The notes under the pieces were generated by a model. That model saw only the letters and a program-made list of their open reading frames with translations, was not told the DNA's origin and did no database searches. From assembly GCA_049317345.1 (NCBI GenBank), contig JBMOIL010000149.1:1-5739 (forward strand): DNA of 5,739 bases, in the 5' to 3' direction. Positions 1-5,395 of this stretch are shown one piece after another (within the stretch, counting starts at the first letter, position 1; every line of letters begins with the position of its first letter). The DNA comes from Mxb001 sp049317345. Lineage in GTDB: Bacteria; Actinomycetota; Actinomycetes; S36-B12. The translations under genes and the position numbers were made by a program.

Positions 1-374
1 TCGGCGCTCGCGTCGATGACGGTAGGGAGGGCCTTGCGCTGACCGAGCGGTGAGATGCCGCCCGCGACGTAGCCGGTCATGCGCTCCGCTGCAGCCACGT
101 CCATCATGCGCGCGCGCTTGCCGCCGCGGGCTGCGGCCAGTCCCTTGAGGTCGAGCTGTCCGGTCACGGGCACGATCGCCACGGTTGACGCGCCATCGAC
201 CTCAGCGAGGAGAGTCTTGAAGACGGTGGCCGGGTCAAGATCGAGCGCCTCTGCCGCCTCCATGCCGAAGCTCTCGGCGGCCGGATCATGCGCGTAGGTG
301 TGAACGCTGAAGTCGATGCCCGAGCGCTGCAGGATCACGAGCGCGGGCGTGCCGCCCGGCTTGTCTCGTGCCAT
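1..374 (-). CDS. ybaK: Cys-tRNA(Pro)/aminoacyl-tRNA deacylase, YbaK/EbsC family (3' end outside window)
   Basis: The 124 visible residues start at the ATG at 374-372 and match the YbaK/EbsC (tRNA_edit) family, cytosolic enzymes that hydrolyse mischarged tRNA, classically Cys-tRNA(Pro). Visible marks are an N-terminal segment beginning MARDKPGGTPAL, the motif VFKTL with the conserved lysine at residue 53 (the family's catalytic lysine), the VPVTGQLDLK strand around residues 68-77, and the family signature GGISPLGQRK at 105-114. The family is usually about 160 residues long, so roughly the last 40 lie beyond the left edge. The start codon shares one base with the stop of the upstream LON-domain gene (TGATG, 376-372), so the two are very likely co-transcribed and perhaps translationally coupled. 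Exact tRNA specificity cannot be told from sequence. The reading frame is intact throughout. Confidence 0.93.
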   Translation of the reverse strand, partial: MARDKPGGTPALVILQRSGIDFSVHTYAHDPAAESFGMEAAEALDLDPATVFKTLLAEVDGASTVAIVPVTGQLDLKGLAAARGGKRARMMDVAAAERMTGYVAGGISPLGQRKALPTVIDASA

Positions 375-1069
375 CAGTTGAGGCCGTAGGGCTCGCGCGC
401 AAGGTCGACGGCCGGCAGCGAGGGCACGTGCTCGACGATCGACAGCTCCCTGCGCAGGAAGTCCGACTCTGCACGGAGACGAACCGAGTCGTCGGGTGCG
501 GCGAGGAAGGCCTGTCGGGTCGGGAGATCGGCGACCACAGCAGCAGCGATGAGATAGGACAGCACGCGCGGCTCATCAGGAAGTTCCGCATCGTCGTCAT
601 CGTCGCTGAGCAGCGCGCGGTAGGCGCGGAAGCGTTCCAAGGCGGCGGCAGCCAGTGCCACGTCAGCCTCGCCGGGCAGCTCCTCAACGATCTCCACCTC
701 GGCCTGTAAGTAGGGCTTGCCCTCGACCAATCGCAGCACGCGGAATCTTTCGGTGCCGACCGTGACGATGTCCGAGCGTCCGTCCGGGTGCATGGAGACC
801 TCGCGAAGCGAGGCGAAGGTGCCGACGTCGTAGAGGGCCGGGATGCCGTCGACGGAGCCCGGCGGGCCGGCCGAGCCGTCCCTGTCGGGCATGACCTCAC
901 CGCCCTCTCGGATCGCGACGATCCCGAAGCCGCGTTCGTCCTCGGGCGCATCGACGATGTCGGCGATGAGCTGGCGGTATCGGGGCTCAAAGATGTGCAG
1001 CGGCATCACGAGGCCGGGCACGAGCAGGCTCGAGAGCGGGAAGACGGGGATGACTCGTGATGACGTCAC
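374..1069 (-). CDS. LON peptidase substrate-binding (N-terminal) domain protein
   Basis: This 231-residue protein consists of a stand-alone LON substrate-binding domain with no ATPase or protease part. The N-terminus carries the typical run VIPVFPLSSLLVPGLVMPL followed by HIFEPRYRQLI (residues 6-34), then GFGIVAIREGGEV, LYDVGTFASLREV and the TVGTERFRVL strand. The acidic stretch SDDDDDAELPDE lies in the C-terminal helical half. The likely start is the GTG at 1069-1067: it sits five codons before the domain and has a possible -10 (TAGCCT, 1081-1076) six bases upstream, which suggests a leaderless mRNA. There is a G-rich stretch directly before it but no well-spaced SD. The function of these single-domain proteins is unknown; a role in protein quality control is often assumed but unproven. 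Residues 60-71 are encoded by a 34-base hairpin repeat also found before hisA. The gene runs divergently from hisD and overlaps ybaK by one base. Confidence 0.9.
   Translation of the reverse strand: MTSSRVIPVFPLSSLLVPGLVMPLHIFEPRYRQLIADIVDAPEDERGFGIVAIREGGEVMPDRDGSAGPPGSVDGIPALYDVGTFASLREVSMHPDGRSDIVTVGTERFRVLRLVEGKPYLQAEVEIVEELPGEADVALAAAALERFRAYRALLSDDDDDAELPDEPRVLSYLIAAAVVADLPTRQAFLAAPDDSVRLRAESDFLRRELSIVEHVPSLPAVDLAREPYGLN
857..890 (+). repeat. 34-base palindromic repeat, copy 1, inside the LON-domain gene
   Basis: This stretch matches 5343-5376 at 32 of 34 positions; the differences are C867/A5353 and G873/A5359. It can fold into an outer 5-bp stem (857-861 with 886-890), a small internal loop (862-863 opposite 883-885), an inner stem (864-871 with 875-882, with one C-T mismatch at 867/879) and a three-base loop. 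Read on the minus strand it encodes residues 60-71 of the LON-domain protein (MPDRDGSAGPPG) without breaking the frame. No similarity to the other copy extends past the 34 bases. Confidence 0.85.
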
Positions 1070-1075
1070 CCCTGC

Positions 1076-1081
1076 AGGCTA
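1076..1081 (-). promoter_or_regulatory. Possible -10 element for the LON-domain gene
   Basis: On the minus strand the hexamer reads TAGCCT (TAnnnT pattern) and ends six bases before the GTG start at 1069. This is the spacing expected when transcription begins at or next to the start codon (leaderless mRNA, common in Actinomycetota). No convincing -35 is visible; that region would fall in the start of hisD. The motif is loose, so it could arise by chance. Confidence 0.4.
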
Positions 1082-1085
1082 GACC

Positions 1086-1091
1086 TACAAT
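1086..1091 (+). promoter_or_regulatory. Probable -10 element for the his operon
   Basis: TACAAT differs from the TATAAT consensus at one base and is one of few AT-rich hexamers in this GC-rich region. It ends seven bases before the GTG at 1099, placing the transcription start at or beside that codon, so hisD is probably translated from a leaderless mRNA. The -35 is unclear; TGACGTCA at 1061-1068 covers the expected place. Confidence 0.6.
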
Positions 1092-1098
1092 CGTGGGC

Positions 1099-2406
1099 GT
1101 GATCCAGCGCATCGACCTCCGGGGCTCCGACGCCGACCCCCGCGCCGTGCTGCCGCGAGCGGCCATCGACGTGGAGGAGGCCACCGCCACCGTCCTGCCG
1201 ATCGTGCGCGATGTCCAGGCGCGTGGGGCTGAGGCCGTGCTCGACTGGACCGAGCGCTTCGATGGCGTGCGCCCGGCGCACCTGCGCGTGCCCGCGGAGG
1301 CCATTGCCCGGGCCGTGTCCGAGCTCGACCCGGCTGTCCGCGCCGCGCTCGAGGAGTCGATCCGCCGAGCCCGCATCGTGCACTCCGACCAGGTCCGAGC
1401 CGAGACGATCACGACGGTGGTCCAAGGCGGCACCGTCACCGAGCGTTGGGTGCCTGTCGCCCGCGTGGGCCTCTATGTCCCGGGTGGGCGCGCCGTCTAC
1501 CCCAGCAGTGTGGTGATGAACGTCGTACCCGCGCAGATCGCCGGCGTGGCATCCCTGTGCGTCGTCTCACCGGCCCAGGCAGACCACGATGGCCTGCCCC
1601 ACCCCACGATCCTTGCCGCGTGCGGCCTGCTCGGCATCGACGAGGTCTACGCCGCCGGCGGCGCGCAGGCCATCGCGATGCTCGCCTACGGCGTCGACCT
1701 GCCGGGCGGTGGCCGTTGCGAGCCCGTCGACATGGTGACGGGGCCCGGCAACGTCTGGGTCACCGCGGCGAAGCGCGTGCTCAAGGGTCAGATCGGCATC
1801 GACTCCGAGGCCGGGCCCACCGAGGTCGCCGTGCTCGCTGATGACACCGCCGACCCCGTGCACGTGGCGGCCGACCTCATCAGCCAGGCGGAGCACGACA
1901 CCCTGGCCGCCGCCGTCCTCGTGACCACGTCCCCGGATCTCGCCGATGTCGTGGATCGCGAGATCGACGACCAGCTCGCCCGCACCAAGCACGTGGAGCG
2001 CATCACCGAGGCCCTGTCAGGGCCGCAGAGCGGCATCGTCCTCGTCGACGACATCGCCCAGGGGCTCCGCGTCGTCGACGCCTACGCGGCCGAGCACCTG
2101 GAGATCCACACGCGCGATGCGCGTGAGGTCGCCCTGCGCGTGCGCAACGCTGGCGCGATCTTCGTGGGCACGCATGCACCCGTGTCGCTCGGCGACTACT
2201 GCGCGGGTTCCAATCACGTGCTGCCCACGGGTGGCTCCGCGACACACGCTTCTGGGCTGTCGGTCCAGACCTTCCTCCGTGGGATCCACATCATCGACTA
2301 CGACCGGGCGGCCCTCGAGGGAGTCGCCGGACACGTCGTCGCACTCGCCCTCGCGGAGGACCTACCCGGTCACGCCGCCGCGATCACCGTCCGCCTGCCG
2401 GACTAG
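1099..2406 (+). CDS. hisD: Histidinol dehydrogenase
   Basis: The NAD- and zinc-dependent enzyme of the last two steps of histidine synthesis oxidises L-histidinol to L-histidine through the aldehyde. From the GTG at 1099 it has 435 residues, the usual family length, and begins MIQRIDLRGSD as actinobacterial HisD proteins do. Visible landmarks in this numbering are GLYVPGGRAVYPSSV near 124-138, the GPGNVWVTAAKR segment near 215-226, SQAEHD with zinc ligands Q263 and H266, the catalytic pair E332-H333 in AAEHLEIHT, D366 in SLGDYCAGSNH, and H425 near the C-terminus. In-frame starts at 1057 (GTG) and 1060 (ATG) are possible but add residues unlike the family and run into the divergent gene. There is no SD before 1099, but a good -10 lies seven bases away, so a leaderless start is favoured. 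It is the first gene of the operon, eight bases before hisC. Confidence 0.97.
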   Translation: MIQRIDLRGSDADPRAVLPRAAIDVEEATATVLPIVRDVQARGAEAVLDWTERFDGVRPAHLRVPAEAIARAVSELDPAVRAALEESIRRARIVHSDQVRAETITTVVQGGTVTERWVPVARVGLYVPGGRAVYPSSVVMNVVPAQIAGVASLCVVSPAQADHDGLPHPTILAACGLLGIDEVYAAGGAQAIAMLAYGVDLPGGGRCEPVDMVTGPGNVWVTAAKRVLKGQIGIDSEAGPTEVAVLADDTADPVHVAADLISQAEHDTLAAAVLVTTSPDLADVVDREIDDQLARTKHVERITEALSGPQSGIVLVDDIAQGLRVVDAYAAEHLEIHTRDAREVALRVRNAGAIFVGTHAPVSLGDYCAGSNHVLPTGGSATHASGLSVQTFLRGIHIIDYDRAALEGVAGHVVALALAEDLPGHAAAITVRLPD

Positions 2407-2414
2407 GCGACGCC

Positions 2415-3557
2415 ATGACATGGACCCCGCCCGTGCGTGACGACCTGCAGGGCCAGACGCCGTACGGCGCACCCCAGATCGACGTCCCCGTGCGCCTCAA
2501 CACCAATGAGAATCCCTTCCCGCCTTCGGCTGCGCTCGCCGAGGCGATGGGGCGTGCCGCGTCGGAGGCCGCCTCATCCCTCAATCGCTATCCCGACCGC
2601 GAGGCCTGGGCGCTGCGCGAGGCGCTGACCGCCTACCTGCTGCGCGAGTCCGGTGTCCGCGTCGACCCGGCGATGGTGTGGGTGGCCAATGGCTCCAACG
2701 AGGTGATGCAGCACATCTTCGCGGCATTCGGCGGCCCCGGCCGACTCGCGATGGGCTTCTCGCCGACCTACTCGATGTACGAGCAGTACGCGCGCGACAC
2801 CTTCACGCGCTACCGCACCGTGGGCCGACGCGCGGATTTCGGCCTCGACGCCGCCATGGTGGTCGCGGCGATGATCGGGGGCTCACCCGACGTCGTCATC
2901 CTCACCTCGCCCAACAACCCCACCGGCACGGCGCTCACCCTCGACGTCGTCTCCGCTGCCTGCGCGATGTCGACCGGTGTGGTCGTGGTCGATGAGGCGT
3001 ATGCCGAGTTCCGCCGGCCGGGCACGCCCTCGGCGCTCACCCTCCTCGAAGCACATCCCAACCTCATCGTCACGCGCACCATGAGCAAGGCCTTCGCCCT
3101 CGCGGGGGCTCGGGTGGGGTACGCCGTTGCGGGTGCGGACGTGATCGACGCCCTGCGCGTGGTCAGGCTGCCCTACCACCTGTCGAGCGTGACTCAGGCG
3201 GTGGCGTGCACCGCGCTGGACTTCAGCGATGAGCTCCTCGGTCAGGTCGAGACCCTGCGCACCGAGCGGGACGCTCTCGTCACGTGGCTGCGCTCTAGCG
3301 GCGTGCGAGCCGTCGACTCGGACGCCAACTTCATCCTCATGGGGGAGTTCGCTGACCGGCACGTGGCCTGGCAGGCACTGCTTGATCACGGCGTGCTCGT
3401 GCGCGAGGTCGGACCCGAGGGCTGGCTGCGCGTCACCGTCGGGACGCCAGAGGACAACCGGGCCTTCCGTGCGGCGCTGACGCAGGTCATGGCCACGGAC
3501 GGCATGATGGTTCCCGCTGGTGACGAGGAGGCCAGCACGGATGGAGGCACAGCATGA
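2415..3557 (+). CDS. hisC: Histidinol-phosphate aminotransferase
   Basis: The PLP-dependent class I/II aminotransferase converts imidazole acetol phosphate and glutamate to L-histidinol phosphate and 2-oxoglutarate. The 380 residues carry the expected order of motifs: LNTNENPFPPS (28-38, substrate-binding start of HisC proteins), NRYPD (57-61), ANGSNEVM (91-98), the SPNNPTG loop (165-171, with N168), VVDEAYAEF (191-199, D193 and Y196 contacting the cofactor), TMSKAFALAGARVGY with Schiff-base lysine K225 and R233, and the substrate-carboxylate arginine R339 in GWLRVTVG. The last 20 or so residues are acidic and glycine-rich, beyond the conserved fold. The ATG at 2415 follows hisD by eight bases and has no clear SD, so it probably depends on translation of hisD. 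The stop overlaps the hisB start by four bases (ATGA). Confidence 0.97.
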   Translation: MTWTPPVRDDLQGQTPYGAPQIDVPVRLNTNENPFPPSAALAEAMGRAASEAASSLNRYPDREAWALREALTAYLLRESGVRVDPAMVWVANGSNEVMQHIFAAFGGPGRLAMGFSPTYSMYEQYARDTFTRYRTVGRRADFGLDAAMVVAAMIGGSPDVVILTSPNNPTGTALTLDVVSAACAMSTGVVVVDEAYAEFRRPGTPSALTLLEAHPNLIVTRTMSKAFALAGARVGYAVAGADVIDALRVVRLPYHLSSVTQAVACTALDFSDELLGQVETLRTERDALVTWLRSSGVRAVDSDANFILMGEFADRHVAWQALLDHGVLVREVGPEGWLRVTVGTPEDNRAFRAALTQVMATDGMMVPAGDEEASTDGGTA

Positions 3558-4165
3558 GCCGGACCGGCCGCGTCGAGCGGAAGACAAAGGAGAGCAGCGT
3601 CCTCGTCGAGATCGACCTCGACGGCTCGGGGCACGCTGACGTCCAGACGGGCGTGCCCTTCTTCGATCACATGCTGAGCCAGCTGGGCAAGCACGGCGGA
3701 TTCGACCTCACGGTGCGCACGACAGGTGACCTCGAGGTGGATGCGCATCACACCGTCGAGGACACCTCCCTCGCGCTCGGCTCCGCCTTCCGTGAGGCGC
3801 TGGGCGATGCCGCGGGCACACGCCGCTTCGGGGATTCCCTCGTGCCGCTCGACGAGTCGCTGTGCCAGTGCGCGGTCGATCTGTCGGGCCGGCCCTATCT
3901 CGTGCACGTCGAGCCGGAGATCGTGGAGCTCATCGGCACCTACGACACCACGCTTACGCGCCACATCTTCGAGTCCTTCGTCGCCACTGCGCAGATCACG
4001 CTGCATGTGCGAGTCCTCAATGGCCGCAATGCGCACCACGTCGTGGAGGCTCAGTTCAAGTCGTTCGCACGGGCGCTGCGCGATGCAGTGGCGCTCGATC
4101 CGCGCGTGGTGGGGGTGCCTTCCACTAAGGGCACGTTGTCGAGCCACGAGTCCGCGGAGGCGTAG
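3554..4165 (+). CDS. hisB: Imidazoleglycerol-phosphate dehydratase
   Basis: The manganese enzyme dehydrates imidazole glycerol phosphate to imidazole acetol phosphate and works as a 24-mer in the cytosol. The protein is 203 residues long, the length of a monofunctional IGPD; there is no N-terminal HAD phosphatase domain as in enterobacterial HisB, so histidinol-phosphate phosphatase must be encoded elsewhere. Signatures are VPFFDHML (34-41, H39), DAHHTVED (63-70, metal ligands H65, H66 and E69), the second copy of the half-domain with NAHHVVEAQFK (159-169, H161, H162, E165), and the C-terminal PSTKGTL (189-195). A good SD (GGAGG, 3543-3547) sits six bases before the ATG, inside the end of hisC, and the start overlaps the hisC stop by four bases. 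The stop shares one base with the next start (TAGTG). Confidence 0.97.
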   Translation: MSRTGRVERKTKESSVLVEIDLDGSGHADVQTGVPFFDHMLSQLGKHGGFDLTVRTTGDLEVDAHHTVEDTSLALGSAFREALGDAAGTRRFGDSLVPLDESLCQCAVDLSGRPYLVHVEPEIVELIGTYDTTLTRHIFESFVATAQITLHVRVLNGRNAHHVVEAQFKSFARALRDAVALDPRVVGVPSTKGTLSSHESAEA

Positions 4166-4326
4166 TGGGCTGGACCGCCGTACTCCTTCTGGCTCTCGCC
4201 GCTTTTCTCGCGGGAGGTGTCTACTCCTTCGCCAAGCAGGGCAAGCGCAACGCCGCCATCATCCTCGGGATCCTTGCGGTGATGGCGCTTGTCGGTGGCG
4301 TGCTCTACGCATGGAGTGCGACCTGA
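4165..4326 (+). CDS. Small two-helix membrane protein between hisB and hisH
   Basis: The 53-residue frame starts at a GTG that shares a base with the hisB stop (TAGTG) and ends at a TGA that shares a base with the hisH ATG (TGATG), so it is locked between the two genes. GGAGG at 4156-4160 lies four bases before the start. The product begins MGWTAVLLLALAAF; residues 3-20 form one hydrophobic helix, SFAKQGKRN (21-29) a short basic turn, and residues 30-50 a second helix, so both ends are probably on the same side of the membrane. From memory, short hydrophobic proteins occur in this position in other Actinomycetota his operons, which supports a real gene. No motif points to a function. Confidence 0.8.
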   Translation: MGWTAVLLLALAAFLAGGVYSFAKQGKRNAAIILGILAVMALVGGVLYAWSAT

Positions 4327-4952
4327 TGGCCGTAGTCGTCCTCGACTACGGCTCCGGCAATCTCCGCTCCGCGCAGCGCGCCCTCGAGCGGGCCGGGGCG
4401 ACGGTGGAGGTCACCGCTGATGCCGACGCGGTCATGGCGGCAGATGGTCTCGTGGTCCCCGGGGTGGGTGCCTTCGCCGCCTGCATGTCTGGGCTGGCCG
4501 CCGTCAAGGCACCCCACCTCATCGGGCGCAGGCTCGCGGGTGGGCTGCCGGTGTTGGGGATCTGCGTGGGTATGCAGGTGCTCTTCGACGCCGGCGTGGA
4601 GCACGGCGTGGAGACCCCGGGTCTCGGAGAGTGGCCCGGCACGGTGGAGCGACTTCAGGCGGAGGTCCTGCCGCACATGGGCTGGAACACGGTGACGCCT
4701 CCCGTGGACTCGCTGATGTTCGAGGGTGTGCGCGACGAGTACTTCTACTTCGTGCACTCCTACGGCGTCCTCGATTGGACGCTGCCCGTGTCCGAGCGCA
4801 TGTCAGCGCCGCGCGTCACGTGGACCGACTACGGCACGCCCTTTGTCTCGGCCGTCGAGAACGGCCCTCTCTGGGCGACGCAGTTCCATCCCGAGAAGTC
4901 CGGTGACGCGGGTGCCCGGGTGCTGCGCAACTGGCTTGCGACCCTGGGTTAG
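4326..4952 (+). CDS. hisH: Imidazole glycerol phosphate synthase, glutaminase subunit
   Basis: The class I glutamine amidotransferase releases ammonia from glutamine and passes it through HisF, which makes imidazole glycerol phosphate and AICAR from PRFAR. The 208 residues begin MAVVVLDYGSGNLRSAQRAL, typical of HisH. The oxyanion-strand motif VVPGVGAF lies at 43-50. The nucleophile is C80 in GICVGMQ; the triad is completed by H188 and E190 in QFHPEKSG. YFYFVHSYG (139-147) is the usual HisH segment before the C-terminal half. The ATG at 4326 overlaps the preceding stop by one base; a GGAG at 4314-4317 is a modest SD. HisF is not in the window and would be expected beyond hisA. Confidence 0.97.
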   Translation: MAVVVLDYGSGNLRSAQRALERAGATVEVTADADAVMAADGLVVPGVGAFAACMSGLAAVKAPHLIGRRLAGGLPVLGICVGMQVLFDAGVEHGVETPGLGEWPGTVERLQAEVLPHMGWNTVTPPVDSLMFEGVRDEYFYFVHSYGVLDWTLPVSERMSAPRVTWTDYGTPFVSAVENGPLWATQFHPEKSGDAGARVLRNWLATLG

Positions 4953-4954
4953 GC

Positions 4955-5284
4955 ATGGCAAAGGAGAGGGCGCGCAAGCGAGCGGAGCGCGAGGCCGCGC
5001 AGGAGGCGGAGCGCGAGAAGCGCGCGCGCAAGCGGGTACGCCGCGAGCGCCTCGATCGCGGCAAGCGCGCTGTGGCGTCGCTCGTGCCCGATGCGCCCAA
5101 GCGCACGCCGGGACTCCTCGCCCAGAGGCGCCGCCGGCGCCTCTTCGTCTTCGCGCTCGGGATCGTCGCGATCTGTGCGCTGACCTGGCCCTTCCTACCC
5201 TCGTGGACGGCGCGGCTCGTCGTGCTGGTGCTCGTGCTGCTCGCAGCCCCGGTGGTCTGGGTGATGTCCTTTGGACGGGTGTAG
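4955..5284 (+). CDS. Basic N-terminus, two-helix membrane protein between hisH and hisA
   Basis: The 109-residue protein starts two bases after the hisH stop. Residues 1-62 are highly charged (Arg, Lys and Glu, with RARKR occurring twice, at 5-9 and 23-27) and probably form a long, possibly coiled-coil helix on the cytoplasmic side. Two hydrophobic segments follow, LFVFALGIVAICALTWPFL (63-81) and about 86-106, joined by a short turn. The charged head next to the first helix (QRRRRR) fits cytoplasmic retention of the N-terminus. I do not recognise a named family. From memory, hypothetical membrane proteins of similar build occur near hisH and hisA in other Actinomycetota. The SD is poor, so translation probably continues from hisH. 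Low-complexity composition calls for some care, but the position and clear hydrophobic helices support a real gene. Confidence 0.8.
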   Translation: MAKERARKRAEREAAQEAEREKRARKRVRRERLDRGKRAVASLVPDAPKRTPGLLAQRRRRRLFVFALGIVAICALTWPFLPSWTARLVVLVLVLLAAPVVWVMSFGRV

Positions 5285-5294
5285 TTGTCGGTGG

Positions 5295-5309
5295 AGGCAC
5301 CGGGTGCCT
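5295..5309 (+). terminator. Hairpin just after the 109-residue gene, possible weak terminator
   Basis: AGGCACC (5295-5301) and GGTGCCT (5303-5309) are perfect inverted repeats around G5302. With a realistic three-base loop the stem is six base pairs, extendable by a G-U and a G-C pair to 5293-5311. It begins ten bases past the stop codon. No run of T follows, so it would be at best a non-canonical terminator or an mRNA end-stabilising stem. Confidence 0.35.
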
Positions 5310-5342
5310 TCCTCGGATGCCTCGCGGGGGCGCAGCGGTCAG

Positions 5343-5376
5343 GCCCGGCGGGACGGCCAAGCCGTCCCTGTCGGGC
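5343..5376 (+). repeat. 34-base palindromic repeat, copy 2, upstream of hisA
   Basis: This copy folds perfectly: outer stem 5343-5347 with 5372-5376, internal loop (5348-5349 opposite 5369-5371), inner 8-bp stem 5350-5357 with 5361-5368 (GGGACGGC and GCCGTCCC), and a CAA loop. It lies 19 bases before the hisA start and matches 857-890 at 32 of 34 bases. No T-run follows, so simple terminator function is not shown, though so stable a stem could slow polymerase or shield the mRNA between the upstream genes and hisA. Confidence 0.85.
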
Positions 5377-5383
5377 TACCCCG

Positions 5384-5389
5384 TAGGGT
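5384..5389 (+). promoter_or_regulatory. Possible -10 element, or SD, before hisA
   Basis: TAGGGT fits the TAnnnT pattern and ends six bases before the hisA ATG, the same geometry as at hisD and at the LON-domain gene, so hisA may have its own leaderless promoter. The same bases contain AGGG (5385-5388), which could instead be a weak SD seven bases from the start. The sequence alone does not decide between these. Confidence 0.35.
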
Positions 5390-5395
5390 TCAGTC

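Noticed and set aside
286..990. Long open frames antisense or out of frame to the LON-domain gene, hisD and others
   Set aside because: They are GC-rich shadows of the real genes, rich in Arg, Ser and Pro with no recognisable motif, and overlap genes with clear family signatures.
1057..1098. Longer hisD with starts at 1057 (GTG) or 1060 (ATG)
   Set aside because: The extra residues do not resemble HisD N-termini, the extension overlaps the divergent gene, and the -10 at 1086-1091 lies downstream of those starts.
2010..2024. Perfect inverted repeat GGCCCTG-T-CAGGGCC within hisD
   Set aside because: It lies in well-conserved coding sequence with no T-run; its one-base centre gives a poor hairpin. 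It shares only a short CCCTGTC string with the 34-base repeat.
3880..3896. CTGTCGGGC resembling one arm of the 34-base repeat, in hisB
   Set aside because: Only nine bases match and the flanks diverge, which is expected by chance in GC-rich coding DNA.
4970..5034. Repeated 11-mer GCGCGCAAGCG at 4970 and 5024
   Set aside because: It reflects the RARKR-rich low-complexity protein segment rather than a separate DNA element.
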